Below are positions 8,391 to 18,172 of a stretch of DNA of 64,000 nt, in pieces; the stretch's first letter is position 1; each line of letters begins with the position of its first letter. A model generated the notes under the pieces. It was given only the letters and a program-made list of their open reading frames with translations. It searched no databases and was not told the DNA's origin. Made by a program: the position numbers and the translations under genes. The DNA is from Chryseobacterium sp. Tr-659 (GTDB lineage: Bacteria; Bacteroidota; Bacteroidia; Flavobacteriales; Weeksellaceae): NCBI RefSeq assembly GCF_011752975.1, contig NZ_VWWP01000003.1, forward strand, positions 593,853 to 657,852, read 5' to 3'.

Positions 8391-10544
8391 ATGCCAAAAA
8401 AAAGAAAATATATAAGTCATAAAAATGATTTAAAACTGATGGAGATCGGAAGACTGATTCTCCGTTTTATGAATGCAAATTCATCAAAAATTTATAATTA
8501 TAAGCAGATCGCTGATGGTATAGATTACAAAAATCCAAGACAAAGAGAACTTGTAATCCAGGCACTGCATAAACTTCAGGGCTCCGAGAAAATCAAAGAA
8601 GTGGAGCGTGGAAAATATATAGTGAACCTGAAAATCGCAGGAACGCTAACCGGAATTATTGACTTTAACCAGAGCGGGAATGCTTACGTAAATGTGGAAG
8701 GATTAGAAGATGATGTCTTCGTTCATTCCAAAAATGTGAAAGATGCTCTGCAGGGAGATAAGGTTCTTATTATAACTTATCATTATAAAGGAAAGAAACT
8801 TGAAGGCTCCGTTTTGGAGGTTTTGGAACGTACCAGAACTGAATTTGTAGGAACATTTCAGAAGGTTGCCCATAAAGATTTTGGGTTCGTTGTTTGTGAT
8901 AAAAAATCAATCAATACAGATATCTTTATTCCCAAAGGAAAGTTCAACGATGCTGAAGACGGAGATAAAGTTATTGTAAAGATGACTGAATGGAAACCGG
9001 GAGATAAAAATCCTGAAGGAGAAATCATTCAGGTTCTTGGAGCTCCGGGAGAACATGAAACGGAGATCCACTCTATTCTTGCAGAATATGGTCTTCCATA
9101 TGAGTTTCCACAGGAAGTTGAAGTTGATGCAGATAAAATAGACAGAAGTATTACAGATGAAGAAGTAGCAAAACGCTGGGACATGCGTAATATATGCACA
9201 TTCACCATTGATCCTAAGGATGCTAAGGACTTTGATGATGCATTATCAATAAGAAAGCTGGAAAACGGAAACTGGGAAATTGGGGTCCATATCGCAGATG
9301 TATCCCATTATGTGGTTCCGGGAACTATTCTGGATGATGAAGCATATCAGAGAGCTACTTCTGTATATCTTGTTGACAGGGTTGTACCCATGCTGCCGGA
9401 AGTATTGAGTAATGATGTCTGCTCCCTACGTCCGAACGAAGATAAATATACCTTTTCAGCGGTTTTTGAACTGAATGATCAGGCTGAAATACAGAAGCAG
9501 TGGTTCGGAAGAACAGTAATCCATTCAGACAGAAGGTTTACTTATGAAGAAGCTCAGGAGCGTATTGAAACGGGTGAAGGAGATCTTGTTGAAGAGATCA
9601 ATACTTTGGACAAACTGGCAAAGATTATGCGTCATGAACGTATCAGAAAAGGAGCCATTACATTTGACAGAAGCGAAGTAAGATTCAATCTGGATGAAAA
9701 CAATGAGCCGGTAGGGGTTTATTTCAAAATAAGTAAAGATTCCAACCACCTGATTGAAGAGTTTATGCTTCTGGCTAATAAAAAAGTATCTGAATTTGTT
9801 TCTTTATCAAGAAAAGGAGAGATCACAAACAATACATTTATTTACAGGGTTCATGATGATCCGGATCCTGCAAAATTAGAGTCATTGAGAGATTTTGTTG
9901 CTACTTTCGGATATAAAATGGATCTGGCCAATACAAAAAAAGTGGCTGCATCTTTGAATAAGCTTCTTCATGATGTAAAAGGAAAAGGAGAAGAAAATAT
10001 GATTGAAACACTGGCAATGCGAAGTATGAGCAAGGCAGTATATTCTACGGAACCTATCGGACACTACGGTCTGGGATTCGAATACTATTCCCACTTCACC
10101 TCTCCTATCCGCCGTTATCCGGATTTACTCGCACACCGTCTTCTTCAGCATTATCTGGATGGAGGAAAATCTCCGAACAGAGCAGAGCTTGAAGAAAAGG
10201 CAAAACACTGCAGTGCTATGGAAAGACTGGCAGCAGATGCGGAAAGAGATTCTATTAAGTTCATGCAGGTGAAATTCATGGAGAAACATCTGGGAGAAAC
10301 TTTCAAAGGAGTTATTTCCGGAGTAGCAGAATTTGGTTTCTGGGTTGAAATTCCTGAAAACGGTGCAGAAGGACTTATCAAATTAAGAGATCTTGTGGAT
10401 GATTCTTATATGTATGATGCAAAAACCCATGCTGTGTATGGAATAAGACACGGAAACAAATATCAGCTGGGAGATGAAGTTCAGATCAAAGTAGTAAAAG
10501 CCAATTTGATTCAGAAACAACTTGATTTCAAGATTGTGGAATAA
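8391..10544 (+). CDS. rnr: Ribonuclease R (RNB-family 3'-5' exoribonuclease)
   Basis: A 717-residue RNase II/R enzyme degrading structured RNA in the cytoplasm. It has an N-terminal helix-turn-helix-like region, two cold-shock OB folds (about 75-230), the RNB catalytic domain (about 265-595) with DPKDAKDFDDALS, whose aspartates bind the catalytic metals, and a C-terminal S1 domain (about 635-715: FKGVISGVAEFGFWVEI). HFTSPIRRYPDLLAHR is the typical end of the RNB domain. The lysine-rich N-terminus MPKKRKY is common in this group. It is followed by a strong terminator. Confidence 0.96.
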   Translation: MPKKRKYISHKNDLKLMEIGRLILRFMNANSSKIYNYKQIADGIDYKNPRQRELVIQALHKLQGSEKIKEVERGKYIVNLKIAGTLTGIIDFNQSGNAYVNVEGLEDDVFVHSKNVKDALQGDKVLIITYHYKGKKLEGSVLEVLERTRTEFVGTFQKVAHKDFGFVVCDKKSINTDIFIPKGKFNDAEDGDKVIVKMTEWKPGDKNPEGEIIQVLGAPGEHETEIHSILAEYGLPYEFPQEVEVDADKIDRSITDEEVAKRWDMRNICTFTIDPKDAKDFDDALSIRKLENGNWEIGVHIADVSHYVVPGTILDDEAYQRATSVYLVDRVVPMLPEVLSNDVCSLRPNEDKYTFSAVFELNDQAEIQKQWFGRTVIHSDRRFTYEEAQERIETGEGDLVEEINTLDKLAKIMRHERIRKGAITFDRSEVRFNLDENNEPVGVYFKISKDSNHLIEEFMLLANKKVSEFVSLSRKGEITNNTFIYRVHDDPDPAKLESLRDFVATFGYKMDLANTKKVAASLNKLLHDVKGKGEENMIETLAMRSMSKAVYSTEPIGHYGLGFEYYSHFTSPIRRYPDLLAHRLLQHYLDGGKSPNRAELEEKAKHCSAMERLAADAERDSIKFMQVKFMEKHLGETFKGVISGVAEFGFWVEIPENGAEGLIKLRDLVDDSYMYDAKTHAVYGIRHGNKYQLGDEVQIKVVKANLIQKQLDFKIVE

Positions 10545-10582
10545 TCAGTCTTGTCTTTAAGAATTTATAAGAAATGCAAAGG

Positions 10583-10620
10583 GACCGTCATGTTTTTAAA
10601 ACTGACGGTCTTATTTTTTT
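10583..10620 (+). terminator. Terminator after rnr
   Basis: Stem GACCGTCA / TGACGGTC with a 12-base loop, followed by TTATTTTTTT. Confidence 0.85.
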
Positions 10621-10718
10621 ACTTTCAAAAAACTTGCTGTTATGTACTTTTTGCTTTCTTCGTAAGAAATTATCAGATTAAACTATGATTAAAATCCCAT
10701 TGATATATCACAACTTTA

Positions 10719-10749
10719 TTGAATAATTAAATGATAAAGTATAACTTTG
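10719..10749 (+). promoter_or_regulatory. Bacteroidota sigma-A promoter for the LysE-family gene operon
   Basis: TTG at 10719-10721, a 20-base spacer, then TAACTTTG at 10742-10749, matching TTG-N(19-21)-TAnnTTTG. It lies 43 bases before the ATG at 10792 and rules out the longer TTG-initiated frame that would overlap it. Confidence 0.65.
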
Positions 10750-10791
10750 TATAAAACGAAATGGAATTTTTCCATTTTAAAACACTACTTA

Positions 10792-11478
10792 ATGCTAGAA
10801 CTTGTACTATCTGCCATCATATTAGGATTCATGCTGAGTCTGGTTTTTATAGGGCCTATATTTTTCCTGTTAATTGAAACCAGCTTTTCCAGAGGGCCAA
10901 AACATGCCTTATCATTGGACCTTGGCGTTATCACTGCAGATTTATTATGTATTATAGCGGCCTATTATGCCAGTGCAGATATTGTAACGTTAATTGATAA
11001 ACATCCGGGCTTTTATAGAATCACTTCCATTCTCATTTTTGTATACGGAATAGTGATGCTGGTCACAAGAACCAAAATGCACATGCCCGGCGAAGAAAAG
11101 ATTATCAGTCAGAATTATATCAAGACATTTTTTAATGGTTTTTTCTTCAATCTTTTAAACGTAGGAGTCATTCTTTTCTGGCTGGTAACGGTAATTTCCG
11201 TAAGGAATCAATATCCGGACACCAGCAGTTTTATTTTATACATAGGCATTGTGATCGGAACTTATCTCTGTATTGATCTTGCCAAAATTTTCCTGGCTAA
11301 ACAATTCCACGATAAACTTACCCAAAAGCTGGCCAATCAGATCAGAAGAGTTGTGGGAGTTATTCTTATTATCTTCAGTTTCTTTATTTTCCTCCAGAGT
11401 TTCAAAAAATTCAATCAGTTTGAAAGACAACTGGAAGAAGCAGAAAAAAAAGAAGTAAAATATCAAAAAACAAAATGA
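10792..11478 (+). CDS. LysE/RhtB-family amino-acid exporter-like membrane protein
   Basis: With the ATG at 10792 the protein has 228 residues and about six membrane segments, beginning MLELVLSAIILGFMLSLVF. The conserved LysE-family start GPIFFLLIETSFSRG follows, where a small-residue and Pro-containing loop and the R-G pair are typical. Family members export amino acids or other small metabolites across the inner membrane. The C-terminal tail is highly charged (EEAEKKEVKYQKTK). An upstream TTG in frame would overlap the promoter, so the ATG is preferred. Its stop overlaps the next gene by 4 bases. Confidence 0.75.
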   Translation: MLELVLSAIILGFMLSLVFIGPIFFLLIETSFSRGPKHALSLDLGVITADLLCIIAAYYASADIVTLIDKHPGFYRITSILIFVYGIVMLVTRTKMHMPGEEKIISQNYIKTFFNGFFFNLLNVGVILFWLVTVISVRNQYPDTSSFILYIGIVIGTYLCIDLAKIFLAKQFHDKLTQKLANQIRRVVGVILIIFSFFIFLQSFKKFNQFERQLEEAEKKEVKYQKTK

Positions 11479-12404
11479 AAAAAATAATCTTTCCAAAACC
11501 CCTTAAAAAAGGGGATAAAATAGCTGTTATTTCCCCTGCAGGAGCTGTAGATGCCACCCAGCTGGAAAAGGGAATAGAAATGATTAAAAGTAAAGGATTT
11601 GAGCCCGTTTTAGGAGAACATCTTTACACCAGATTTTCCAACGGATACAATTATGCCGGAACAGAAAAGGAAAGAATAAAAGATATAAATTGGGCTTTAA
11701 ATGATAAAGAGATCAGAGCGGTATGGGCTTCCAGAGGAGGTTACGGATGCCAGCATCTGATTCAGCATCTTAAGCTTAAAAATTTCACAGAGGATCCGAA
11801 ATGGTATATCGGGTATTCCGACAATACAGTGATACAAAGCTATCTGTTGAAGAAAGGATTTGCTTCTATCCATGGGCAGACCATTAAAACATCGAGTTTT
11901 GGAGTTACTGATGAAAGCTATGAATTAATTTTTGATCTCTTAAAAGGGAAAACTCCAAAATACAGTTTAAAATCTCATCAATTTAATAAAGAAGGTAATG
12001 TTGAAGGAGAATTGGTTGGGGGGAATTTAGCCCTTATTTATGCCCTTTTGGGAACCAAATATTCTTTTGACTTTAAAGACAAGATCTTGTTTATCGAAGA
12101 TATCGGAGAAAATTTCTATGCACTGGACCGCATGATGATGAGTCTGGAGCTGGCAGGGGTCTTCAATAAGATCAAAGGACTTATTGTTGGGGGTATGACT
12201 AATATGGGAGATGAAAAAGAAAATAAGAGCTATGAGGAAAGCTTTGATGAATTTGCTTATCAACTGATCTCTGAAAGAATTTCCAAATATAAATTTCCAA
12301 CAGTATTTGCTTTTCCAAATGGACACATTAAGGACAACAGACCGCTTATCATTGGGGGAAAAATCAAAGTAAAGGCTGAAGCCAAAGTGAAGATTGAGTT
12401 TTAA
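11475..12404 (+). CDS. LD-carboxypeptidase (peptidase family S66)
   Basis: A 309-residue cytoplasmic S66 serine peptidase, the LdcA type that removes the terminal D-Ala from murein tetrapeptides during peptidoglycan recycling. Family features: LKKGDKIAVISPAG (about 9-22), WASRGGYGCQHLI (about 76-88), IGYSDNT with the nucleophile Ser (about 111-117), the Glu-containing LFIEDIGEN (about 203-211) and the C-terminal FPNGHIKDNRPL with the catalytic His. No signal peptide is present. It overlaps the LysE-family gene by 4 bases, indicating co-translation. Confidence 0.9.
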   Translation: MKKIIFPKPLKKGDKIAVISPAGAVDATQLEKGIEMIKSKGFEPVLGEHLYTRFSNGYNYAGTEKERIKDINWALNDKEIRAVWASRGGYGCQHLIQHLKLKNFTEDPKWYIGYSDNTVIQSYLLKKGFASIHGQTIKTSSFGVTDESYELIFDLLKGKTPKYSLKSHQFNKEGNVEGELVGGNLALIYALLGTKYSFDFKDKILFIEDIGENFYALDRMMMSLELAGVFNKIKGLIVGGMTNMGDEKENKSYEESFDEFAYQLISERISKYKFPTVFAFPNGHIKDNRPLIIGGKIKVKAEAKVKIEF

Positions 12405-12436
12405 TCCTCTCCCACTTTCAAACTCCCATCCATAAT

Positions 12437-12808
12437 ATGGCTAGTCATAATGATTTCGGAAAGATAGCAGAAGACATGGCTGCAGATTATCTTAAGAAGA
12501 ACGGGTATAAAATTCTGACCCGGAATTTTCGCTTTCAGAAAGCTGAAGTTGATATTATTGCTGAAAAGGATGATCTTCTCATTATTGTGGAAGTGAAAGC
12601 AAGGTCTACAGATGCTTTTATGCTGCCACAGGAAGCAGTGACCAAAACAAAAATAAAATCAATTGTTTCCGCTGTAAATCATTATCTGGAAGAATTTGAC
12701 AAACACAATGAAGTAAGATTTGATATTATTTCTGTTCTTCCCGATGAAAAAAGAAACTTAACAATTGAGCATATTGCCGATGCTTTTCAGGCATTCGATG
12801 CAAACTGA
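12437..12808 (+). CDS. YraN family protein (UPF0102, endonuclease-like fold)
   Basis: A 123-residue protein with the UPF0102 pattern: G-x2-AEDMAADYLKKNGYKIL at about residues 7-25, then RNFRFQKAEVDIIAEKDD and IIVEVKAR, which carry the D...ExK residues of a restriction-endonuclease-like fold. The cellular role of the family is not settled. It is co-oriented between the LD-carboxypeptidase and SDR genes, with gaps of about 30 bases. Confidence 0.88.
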   Translation: MASHNDFGKIAEDMAADYLKKNGYKILTRNFRFQKAEVDIIAEKDDLLIIVEVKARSTDAFMLPQEAVTKTKIKSIVSAVNHYLEEFDKHNEVRFDIISVLPDEKRNLTIEHIADAFQAFDAN

Positions 12809-12843
12809 TCAATCAATATAATAATGTAGCAATGTATTAATTT

Positions 12844-13593
12844 ATGAAGACAATATTAATTACCGGAGCTACTTCCGGCATTGGAAAAGCCACAGCAGAG
12901 CTTTTTGCGAAACAAGGGAACAGAATCATTATTTGCGGAAGAAGAGCTGAAGTACTGGAAGCCGTTAAATCTGAACTATCTCGATATACCGAAATATTTA
13001 GTTTAAAGTTTGATGTAAGGGATCTGAGTGAAGTTGAAACTGCCATTAATTCCCTTCCGGAGAATTGGAAAGATATTGACGTTCTTATTAATAATGCCGG
13101 TAATGCACATGGATTAGATCCGTTGGAAGCGGGGAAGACCGATGACTGGGATTCAATGATCGATGGAAATGTAAAAGGACTGCTCTATGTTTCTAAAATG
13201 ATTATCCCGCTGATGAAAACTAAAAATCTAGGTCATATTATAAACATTAGTTCTGTAGCAGCAAGACAGACCTATGCGAACGGTGTTGTTTACTGTGCCA
13301 CTAAAAAGGCAGTAGATGTTATTTCAGAAGGAATGAGGTTAGAGCTTACAGAATTTGGAATCAAAGTGACAAACATCCAGCCGGGAGCGGTGGAAACCGA
13401 TTTCTCTCTGATACGATTCAAAGGAGACAGTGAAAAAGCATCAACAGTATATGCCGGATATGAAGCTCTGAAAGCAGAAGATATTGCAGATGCTATCGCC
13501 TATTGTGTAAATGCACCCAAACATGTGACCATTTCAGATATGACGATTTACCCGAGTGCCCAGGCAGAGCCTAGAACGATTTACAGAAAATAG
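12844..13593 (+). CDS. Short-chain dehydrogenase/reductase (YdfG-like)
   Basis: A 249-residue classical SDR. The cofactor loop is GATSGIGKA (about 7-15) followed by CGRRAE, where the arginines suggest NADP(H). NNAGNAH (about 84-90) is the structural motif, and Ser (ISSVAA) with YCATKKA gives the S-Y-K catalytic triad. PGAVETDF follows. It resembles YdfG-type 3-hydroxy acid dehydrogenases, but the substrate cannot be told from the sequence. Confidence 0.88.
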   Translation: MKTILITGATSGIGKATAELFAKQGNRIIICGRRAEVLEAVKSELSRYTEIFSLKFDVRDLSEVETAINSLPENWKDIDVLINNAGNAHGLDPLEAGKTDDWDSMIDGNVKGLLYVSKMIIPLMKTKNLGHIINISSVAARQTYANGVVYCATKKAVDVISEGMRLELTEFGIKVTNIQPGAVETDFSLIRFKGDSEKASTVYAGYEALKAEDIADAIAYCVNAPKHVTISDMTIYPSAQAEPRTIYRK

Positions 13594-13609
13594 TATCAAA
13601 ATAAAGAAG

Positions 13610-13617
13610 TAAATTTG
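13610..13617 (+). promoter_or_regulatory. -7 element possibly serving tsaB
   Basis: TAAATTTG matches TAnnTTTG, 60 bases before the tsaB start. No clear -33 element. Confidence 0.35.
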
Positions 13618-13676
13618 CAGAATACTAGAAGCGATTTTGCGTTTTGCAATTTTGCAGTAGAGCTTAAAACAAGAAA

Positions 13677-14351
13677 ATGAAAATTCTATATCTGGAAACA
13701 TCCTCTAAAAACTGTTCCGTAGCAGTATCGGATGATGAAAAACTGCTGTGTTTGTGTGAAGAGGTTTCTGAAAATTATAAACAGTCAGAAAGCCTTCATA
13801 CCTATGTGGAATGGGCTTTGGAAGGAGCTGGTATTTCGCTTCAGGAGATTGAAGCAGTTTCTTTGGGTAAAGGCCCGGGATCATACACCGGGTTAAGGAT
13901 CGGTGCGGCATCAGCAAAAGGATTCTGTTATGGACTCAGAGTTCCTCTGGTTGCTGTAAATTCTCTTGAAAGCATGATAGAGCCTTTTTTAGGCAATAAC
14001 TATGACTTAATAGTACCTTTGATTGATGCGAGGAGAATGGAGGTTTATACGGCCGTTTATGACGGTAATACGGGAAAAGAAATCTCAGAGACCGAAGCTA
14101 AGATTTTAGATGAAACTTCTTTTCAAGAATTTAAAGATAAAAAAGTGCTGTTTGTAGGAGATGGTGCTTCAAAGGCAAAAGATATCCTGCAGCTTCCTGA
14201 TGCAGTTTTCAAAGAAGATGTTTATCCTTCTGCCCAATATCTCATTAAAAAGACACTGGAAAAAGTAGAAAACAAAGAATTTGAAGATATGGCTTATTTT
14301 GAGCCTTTTTATCTGAAAGATTTCCATGGAGTTAAAAAGAAAAATCCTTAG
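13677..14351 (+). CDS. tsaB: tRNA threonylcarbamoyladenosine biosynthesis protein TsaB
   Basis: A 224-residue ASKHA-fold protein, the non-catalytic partner of TsaD in forming t6A at position 37 of ANN-decoding tRNAs. The N-terminal ILYLETSSKNCSVAV and SLGKGPGSYTGLRIG (about 64-78) are diagnostic of TsaB, as is VPLIDARRMEVYTAVY (about 115-130). Length is as expected. A bidirectional terminator separates it from the convergent sprE-like gene. Confidence 0.93.
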   Translation: MKILYLETSSKNCSVAVSDDEKLLCLCEEVSENYKQSESLHTYVEWALEGAGISLQEIEAVSLGKGPGSYTGLRIGAASAKGFCYGLRVPLVAVNSLESMIEPFLGNNYDLIVPLIDARRMEVYTAVYDGNTGKEISETEAKILDETSFQEFKDKKVLFVGDGASKAKDILQLPDAVFKEDVYPSAQYLIKKTLEKVENKEFEDMAYFEPFYLKDFHGVKKKNP

Positions 14352-14371
14352 ATTTCAGACGACTTAAAAAT

Positions 14372-14405
14372 AAAAAAGCGAAGAATATTTCTTCGCTTTT
14401 TTATT
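14372..14405. terminator. Bidirectional terminator between tsaB and the sprE-like gene
   Basis: AAAAAAGCGAAGAA pairs with TTTCTTCGCTTTTT around a minimal loop. It has T-runs on both strands and lies between convergent genes. Confidence 0.85.
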
Positions 14406-16973
14406 TTATTGAGGCCTTTTCGGAACCTTAGATTCCTGCTTGTTATCATTCTGCTTTTTTGCTTTGCCTTGTACAGCCGTATCTATATTGTTGAGTGGCT
14501 GTATACTCTGGATCTCTGATTTCTGAGGCATACCATTCATCATCTGCTGTGGAGAATTATTGTTCTGGGCATTAGGCTGAACAGGAACTCCGCCGGGCTG
14601 CTGAGGGACAGCATTCCCCTTATTGTCGGTTGCCTGAAAGCTGAGATCGCTTTTCAGGTAATTCAGCATTTCTTTGGCTCTTATCCCTTCAGGGGTTTTG
14701 GAATAATTTAAAGCAATCTGTTCCAATTGTAATATCATTACTTCTTTTCCACTGGATTTACCAGAATTGAAAGCATTCAGAAGGTATAACTTAGGAACAA
14801 GGGCATCCTTCGGATACTTCTGAATTGTCTGATCAATTAACTGTTTACTTTCCCCGAATTTCTCAGATTCAAATAAAGCATAGGCCTTTTTATATTCATT
14901 TTCAACTTCTTCCGTTGATTTTACGAAAGATTTATTTTTAGGATTTCTTGCAAACTCAGCATAAGAAGTATAAGGATAATCCGCAAGAAGAATCTGTTTT
15001 GCCCTTTCTGAAGCCTGAGGATTTTTCTCATAATTCATGGCAAAAATCTCGTATAAAGCCTGAAGCATTACCTTTTCTTCCGGCTTTACATCTACCAGGT
15101 CATACAGCGTTTTAGTAGCCAGGGGAGTATTGGTAAAATAGTTCTGATACATCACTCCAAGGCCTAAAGCGGCTGTATCCCTATCCTTTTTTAATTGGGA
15201 AAGTTTACCCTGATCCGTAGGAATCTGCTCAATATAGTAAGCCGGTTCAAAACGTCTTGGATTAGGTGCCGAAGTCACTCCTAAAGCTTCATTTTTCATA
15301 TCTTCAATAGAGGCCATCTTCTTGGAATAGCGCCAGTTATCGGCAAGAGCTCTGTCTCCCCATGTCTGCTTAAACGTGGAAGTTCCCTTACTTACAGTTC
15401 CTGTATTACTGAAATAAAACCCTTTAGTAGTTACTCCAAAATCTTCAAAAGAATTGGAATTGTTATTGGCAAAAATAGAATTAGCACTGTAATCTCCCGA
15501 ATCAAAACCTTTGTTTCTTTCTGCACGTCTTCTCTCCTGCTCTTCTTTTTCTTCTTTAGCCTTTAATTTTGCAATATGCTTTGTGAAAAAGTCAGTTTTT
15601 TGAGTATTATCCATCTTGGCTAAAGAAAGAATACTGTCATTCTTTTTGATCAGATAATAATTCTTTGAAATCTTCTTAATGTATGCGGACTGGTCTTTTA
15701 AAAGTATTTTTGATGGCTCATAAGTCATTACGGCAAGTGCTGAATCATAATAACTTCCGGCGCCGATGTAATCATTTTTATCAAGATAGCTCTTCCCTAT
15801 CTCGTAATAAGTAAGTCCACGAATCTGAGGGTCGGAAACTTTTTCAAAAAGAGATTTTCTGAAGAATTGCTGTGCTTCATCCTTCTTTCCGGCCTTGTTT
15901 GCCATTAAACCCAAAGCATAATAAAATTCATTTTTTCTGGATCCGTAAGTTCCTTTTTTACTGATGCCTTCGAGATAATTTTTGGCTCCGTTATAGTCTC
16001 CTTTTCCATTAAAGGTTTTCGCAATGGCGATCTGGGATTTTACTTCGAATTCAAAATCATTCGCATATTTGTAGGCTGCTGTATAACTTTCTCTTGCTTT
16101 ATCATTTTGGCCCAGATTTTCCAGAACCTGTCCTCTCAGATAGGCAATTCTGCTCTTTAGTTTTCTGTTGGAATTCAGTTCATAAGCCGCATCTAGTTCT
16201 TTAGCAGCATCTTCTTTTTTACCGGCATCCAGCAGAGATTCGGAATAATAAATACTAAGCAGCTTTGCATAACTTTTATTAATTTTCTCACCTTTCAGTT
16301 TAGCAAAAGTTTCGTGGGCTTTATGGTAGTCCTTAATCTTATCATAAGCAAGACCCTGATAAATTCTTGCCAGCGGAATCCTTTTATCATCCTTCATATG
16401 AGTAAACACATAATTCAGAGCATCCAGTGCTTCAAGAGACTTACCACGGTAAATTCTCGATTGCGCAAGGATCATATAGGCCTCAAAAATCTGTTTGTTT
16501 TTTTCTTCCCCGTTTCTGGTTACCGAATATTTATTAATCGCTTTTAAAGCTTTGGCTTCAGCAATTTCCAGTGTAGTAGCCCCTTTTGTCGCCTCTCCGT
16601 CTGGTCTTGCAGGTGTGTTTCCGGGACCGCCAGGCATATTGGGCACTCCCGAGTTGCTTCTTCCGGCAGGTCTGTTGGCTACTTCAGCCATTTTCATAGA
16701 ATTCTCGGCAAACGCCTGAGACTGGCCAAGATCACTTCCTAAAGGCTGTTCATCAATAGTAAGGATAGAAATATAAGGTGCATAGAAATTATCCTTATGC
16801 CCTTTATCTCTGGAGGTAAATTCACTGTTTAATGCATCTTTGGCATTAAAAAGCGTGTTGTAATATGTGGAAAATCCTTTCAATAGTTTAGATCGCTGCT
16901 CCGGCTTTTTTGTTTTGGTAGCACAGGAAGCAACAAGGCATATTACTAAAAGGAACAAAATATTCTTTTTCAT
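14406..16973 (-). CDS. TPR lipoprotein, SprE/PorW-like component of the type IX secretion and gliding machinery
   Basis: An 855-residue lipoprotein with signal MKKNILFLLVICLVASC (lipobox LVASC). The segment just after it, LKGFSTYYNTLFNAKDAL, resembles SprE/PorW proteins, in which a similar YNTLYN segment follows the lipidated Cys. The middle carries many tetratricopeptide-like helical repeats (for example ARIYQGLAYDKIKDYHKAHE). A KEEKEEQERRRAER charged coil and a Gln/Pro/Asn-rich tail follow. SprE/PorW is required for T9SS protein export and gliding in Bacteroidota, probably linking the outer membrane to the motor complex. The assignment is by remembered similarity of architecture and N-terminus. 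Confidence 0.7.
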   Translation of the reverse strand: MKKNILFLLVICLVASCATKTKKPEQRSKLLKGFSTYYNTLFNAKDALNSEFTSRDKGHKDNFYAPYISILTIDEQPLGSDLGQSQAFAENSMKMAEVANRPAGRSNSGVPNMPGGPGNTPARPDGEATKGATTLEIAEAKALKAINKYSVTRNGEEKNKQIFEAYMILAQSRIYRGKSLEALDALNYVFTHMKDDKRIPLARIYQGLAYDKIKDYHKAHETFAKLKGEKINKSYAKLLSIYYSESLLDAGKKEDAAKELDAAYELNSNRKLKSRIAYLRGQVLENLGQNDKARESYTAAYKYANDFEFEVKSQIAIAKTFNGKGDYNGAKNYLEGISKKGTYGSRKNEFYYALGLMANKAGKKDEAQQFFRKSLFEKVSDPQIRGLTYYEIGKSYLDKNDYIGAGSYYDSALAVMTYEPSKILLKDQSAYIKKISKNYYLIKKNDSILSLAKMDNTQKTDFFTKHIAKLKAKEEKEEQERRRAERNKGFDSGDYSANSIFANNNSNSFEDFGVTTKGFYFSNTGTVSKGTSTFKQTWGDRALADNWRYSKKMASIEDMKNEALGVTSAPNPRRFEPAYYIEQIPTDQGKLSQLKKDRDTAALGLGVMYQNYFTNTPLATKTLYDLVDVKPEEKVMLQALYEIFAMNYEKNPQASERAKQILLADYPYTSYAEFARNPKNKSFVKSTEEVENEYKKAYALFESEKFGESKQLIDQTIQKYPKDALVPKLYLLNAFNSGKSSGKEVMILQLEQIALNYSKTPEGIRAKEMLNYLKSDLSFQATDNKGNAVPQQPGGVPVQPNAQNNNSPQQMMNGMPQKSEIQSIQPLNNIDTAVQGKAKKQNDNKQESKVPKRPQ

Positions 16974-17081
16974 TATTCAATATAACTCGCTAATCTGCTT
17001 TTTATTATCAGCAGTTTGATCATTTTGTAAAAATAATAAAATTTTATAATGAATAATATTTATATTTCTCGTGAAAATATT

Positions 17082-17645
17082 TTATTTCTTCTCTATAGAT
17101 GTCAAAATTTTGTAAACAAGGTGGGTAGGAAGTCCCATGATGGTATAAAAGCTTCCGGTGAGCTTCCCGATTTTAGCCATTCCAAGCCACTCCTGGATGC
17201 CGTAGCTGCCTGCTTTATCAAAAGGTTTATACTGTTGGATGTAATAATGAATTTCCTCATCCGTGATTTCATGAAAAGTAACATCAGCTACGTCCGTTTC
17301 AGTAAAGGTTTGATCAAGTGTTTTGATCGTGATTCCCGTATAAACCTGATGGGTCCTTCCCGAAAGACTCCGGATCATATTAAAAGCATCCGTTTCATCC
17401 TTAGGCTTTCCAAGAACCCGATTGTCGATAGCCACCACAGTGTCTGCCGTCAATAGCACTTCATCAGATGTTAAGCTCCTGAATGCATCAGCTTTTAATT
17501 CAGAAAGATAAGCTGCAGCCTCCTCTATTTTTATATACTCAGGAAGAATTTCTTCACAATCTATTTTGACAACTTCAAATTGAAAGCCAAGGCTAGAAAG
17601 AAGTTCTTTTCTTCTTGGGGATTGTGATGCTAAGAGTAATTTCAT
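17082..17645 (-). CDS. maf: Maf-family nucleoside triphosphate pyrophosphatase
   Basis: A 187-residue Maf/HAM1-like protein that hydrolyses non-canonical nucleoside triphosphates, typically dTTP/UTP or m7GTP. The N-terminal LLASQSPRRKELL (about 3-15) is the signature, TADTVVAIDNRVLGKP (about 67-82) holds the catalytic Asp, and SGRTHQVYTGI and DKAGSYGIQEW (about 141-151) are conserved. The gene starts 8 bases after the upstream kdsC-like gene on the minus strand; the two form an operon with the DUF2520-like gene. Confidence 0.93.
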   Translation of the reverse strand: MKLLLASQSPRRKELLSSLGFQFEVVKIDCEEILPEYIKIEEAAAYLSELKADAFRSLTSDEVLLTADTVVAIDNRVLGKPKDETDAFNMIRSLSGRTHQVYTGITIKTLDQTFTETDVADVTFHEITDEEIHYYIQQYKPFDKAGSYGIQEWLGMAKIGKLTGSFYTIMGLPTHLVYKILTSIEKK

Positions 17646-17653
17646 AAGATTAA

Positions 17654-18172
17654 TTATACAGATTGGGTATTATCATCATGCCAGTTGCCCTGAACCTTCA
17701 TTACCTGTTCGATAACATCACGTACTGCCCCGCTTCCACCCTTTTTCGGGGAAATATAATGTGAAATGCCCTTCACTTCCGGAACTGCATTTTCAGGGCA
17801 GGCCGCAATAGCAGAGCTTTCCATGATATGAATATCCGGTAGATCATCACCCATGGTCAGAATTTCTTCATTCTTAAGATTATATTTCTTCTTAAAATCT
17901 TCAAAATCTTCAATCTTGTTGTGAGATTTCGGGTAATAATCCTGAATGCCAAGATAATTGATCCTGTGTTTTACCATCTCATCATTTCCTCCTGTAATAA
18001 CTCCGATTAAATAATTGTTTTTTAAGGCTTTAACTACGGCATATCCATCCAATACATTCATGACTCTGCACATATTTCCTCCGGGAAGAAGATAAACACT
18101 TCCGTCTGTGAAAACTCCGTCCACATCAAATACAAACGCCTTTATATCTTTTAATTTCTCTTTATAACTCAT
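17654..18172 (-). CDS. KdsC-like HAD phosphatase (3-deoxy-D-manno-octulosonate 8-phosphate phosphatase family)
   Basis: A 172-residue HAD subfamily IIIC protein of KdsC length. Motif I FDVDGVFTDGSV (about 15-26) carries the nucleophile and acid-base Asp pair, VITGGN (about 58-63) is motif II, and MGDDLPDIHIM (about 107-117) is motif IV. KdsC releases phosphate from KDO-8-phosphate for lipopolysaccharide core synthesis. The short C-terminus lacks a cap domain, as in KdsC. Its start overlaps the upstream gene by 11 bases. Confidence 0.82.
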   Translation of the reverse strand: MSYKEKLKDIKAFVFDVDGVFTDGSVYLLPGGNMCRVMNVLDGYAVVKALKNNYLIGVITGGNDEMVKHRINYLGIQDYYPKSHNKIEDFEDFKKKYNLKNEEILTMGDDLPDIHIMESSAIAACPENAVPEVKGISHYISPKKGGSGAVRDVIEQVMKVQGNWHDDNTQSV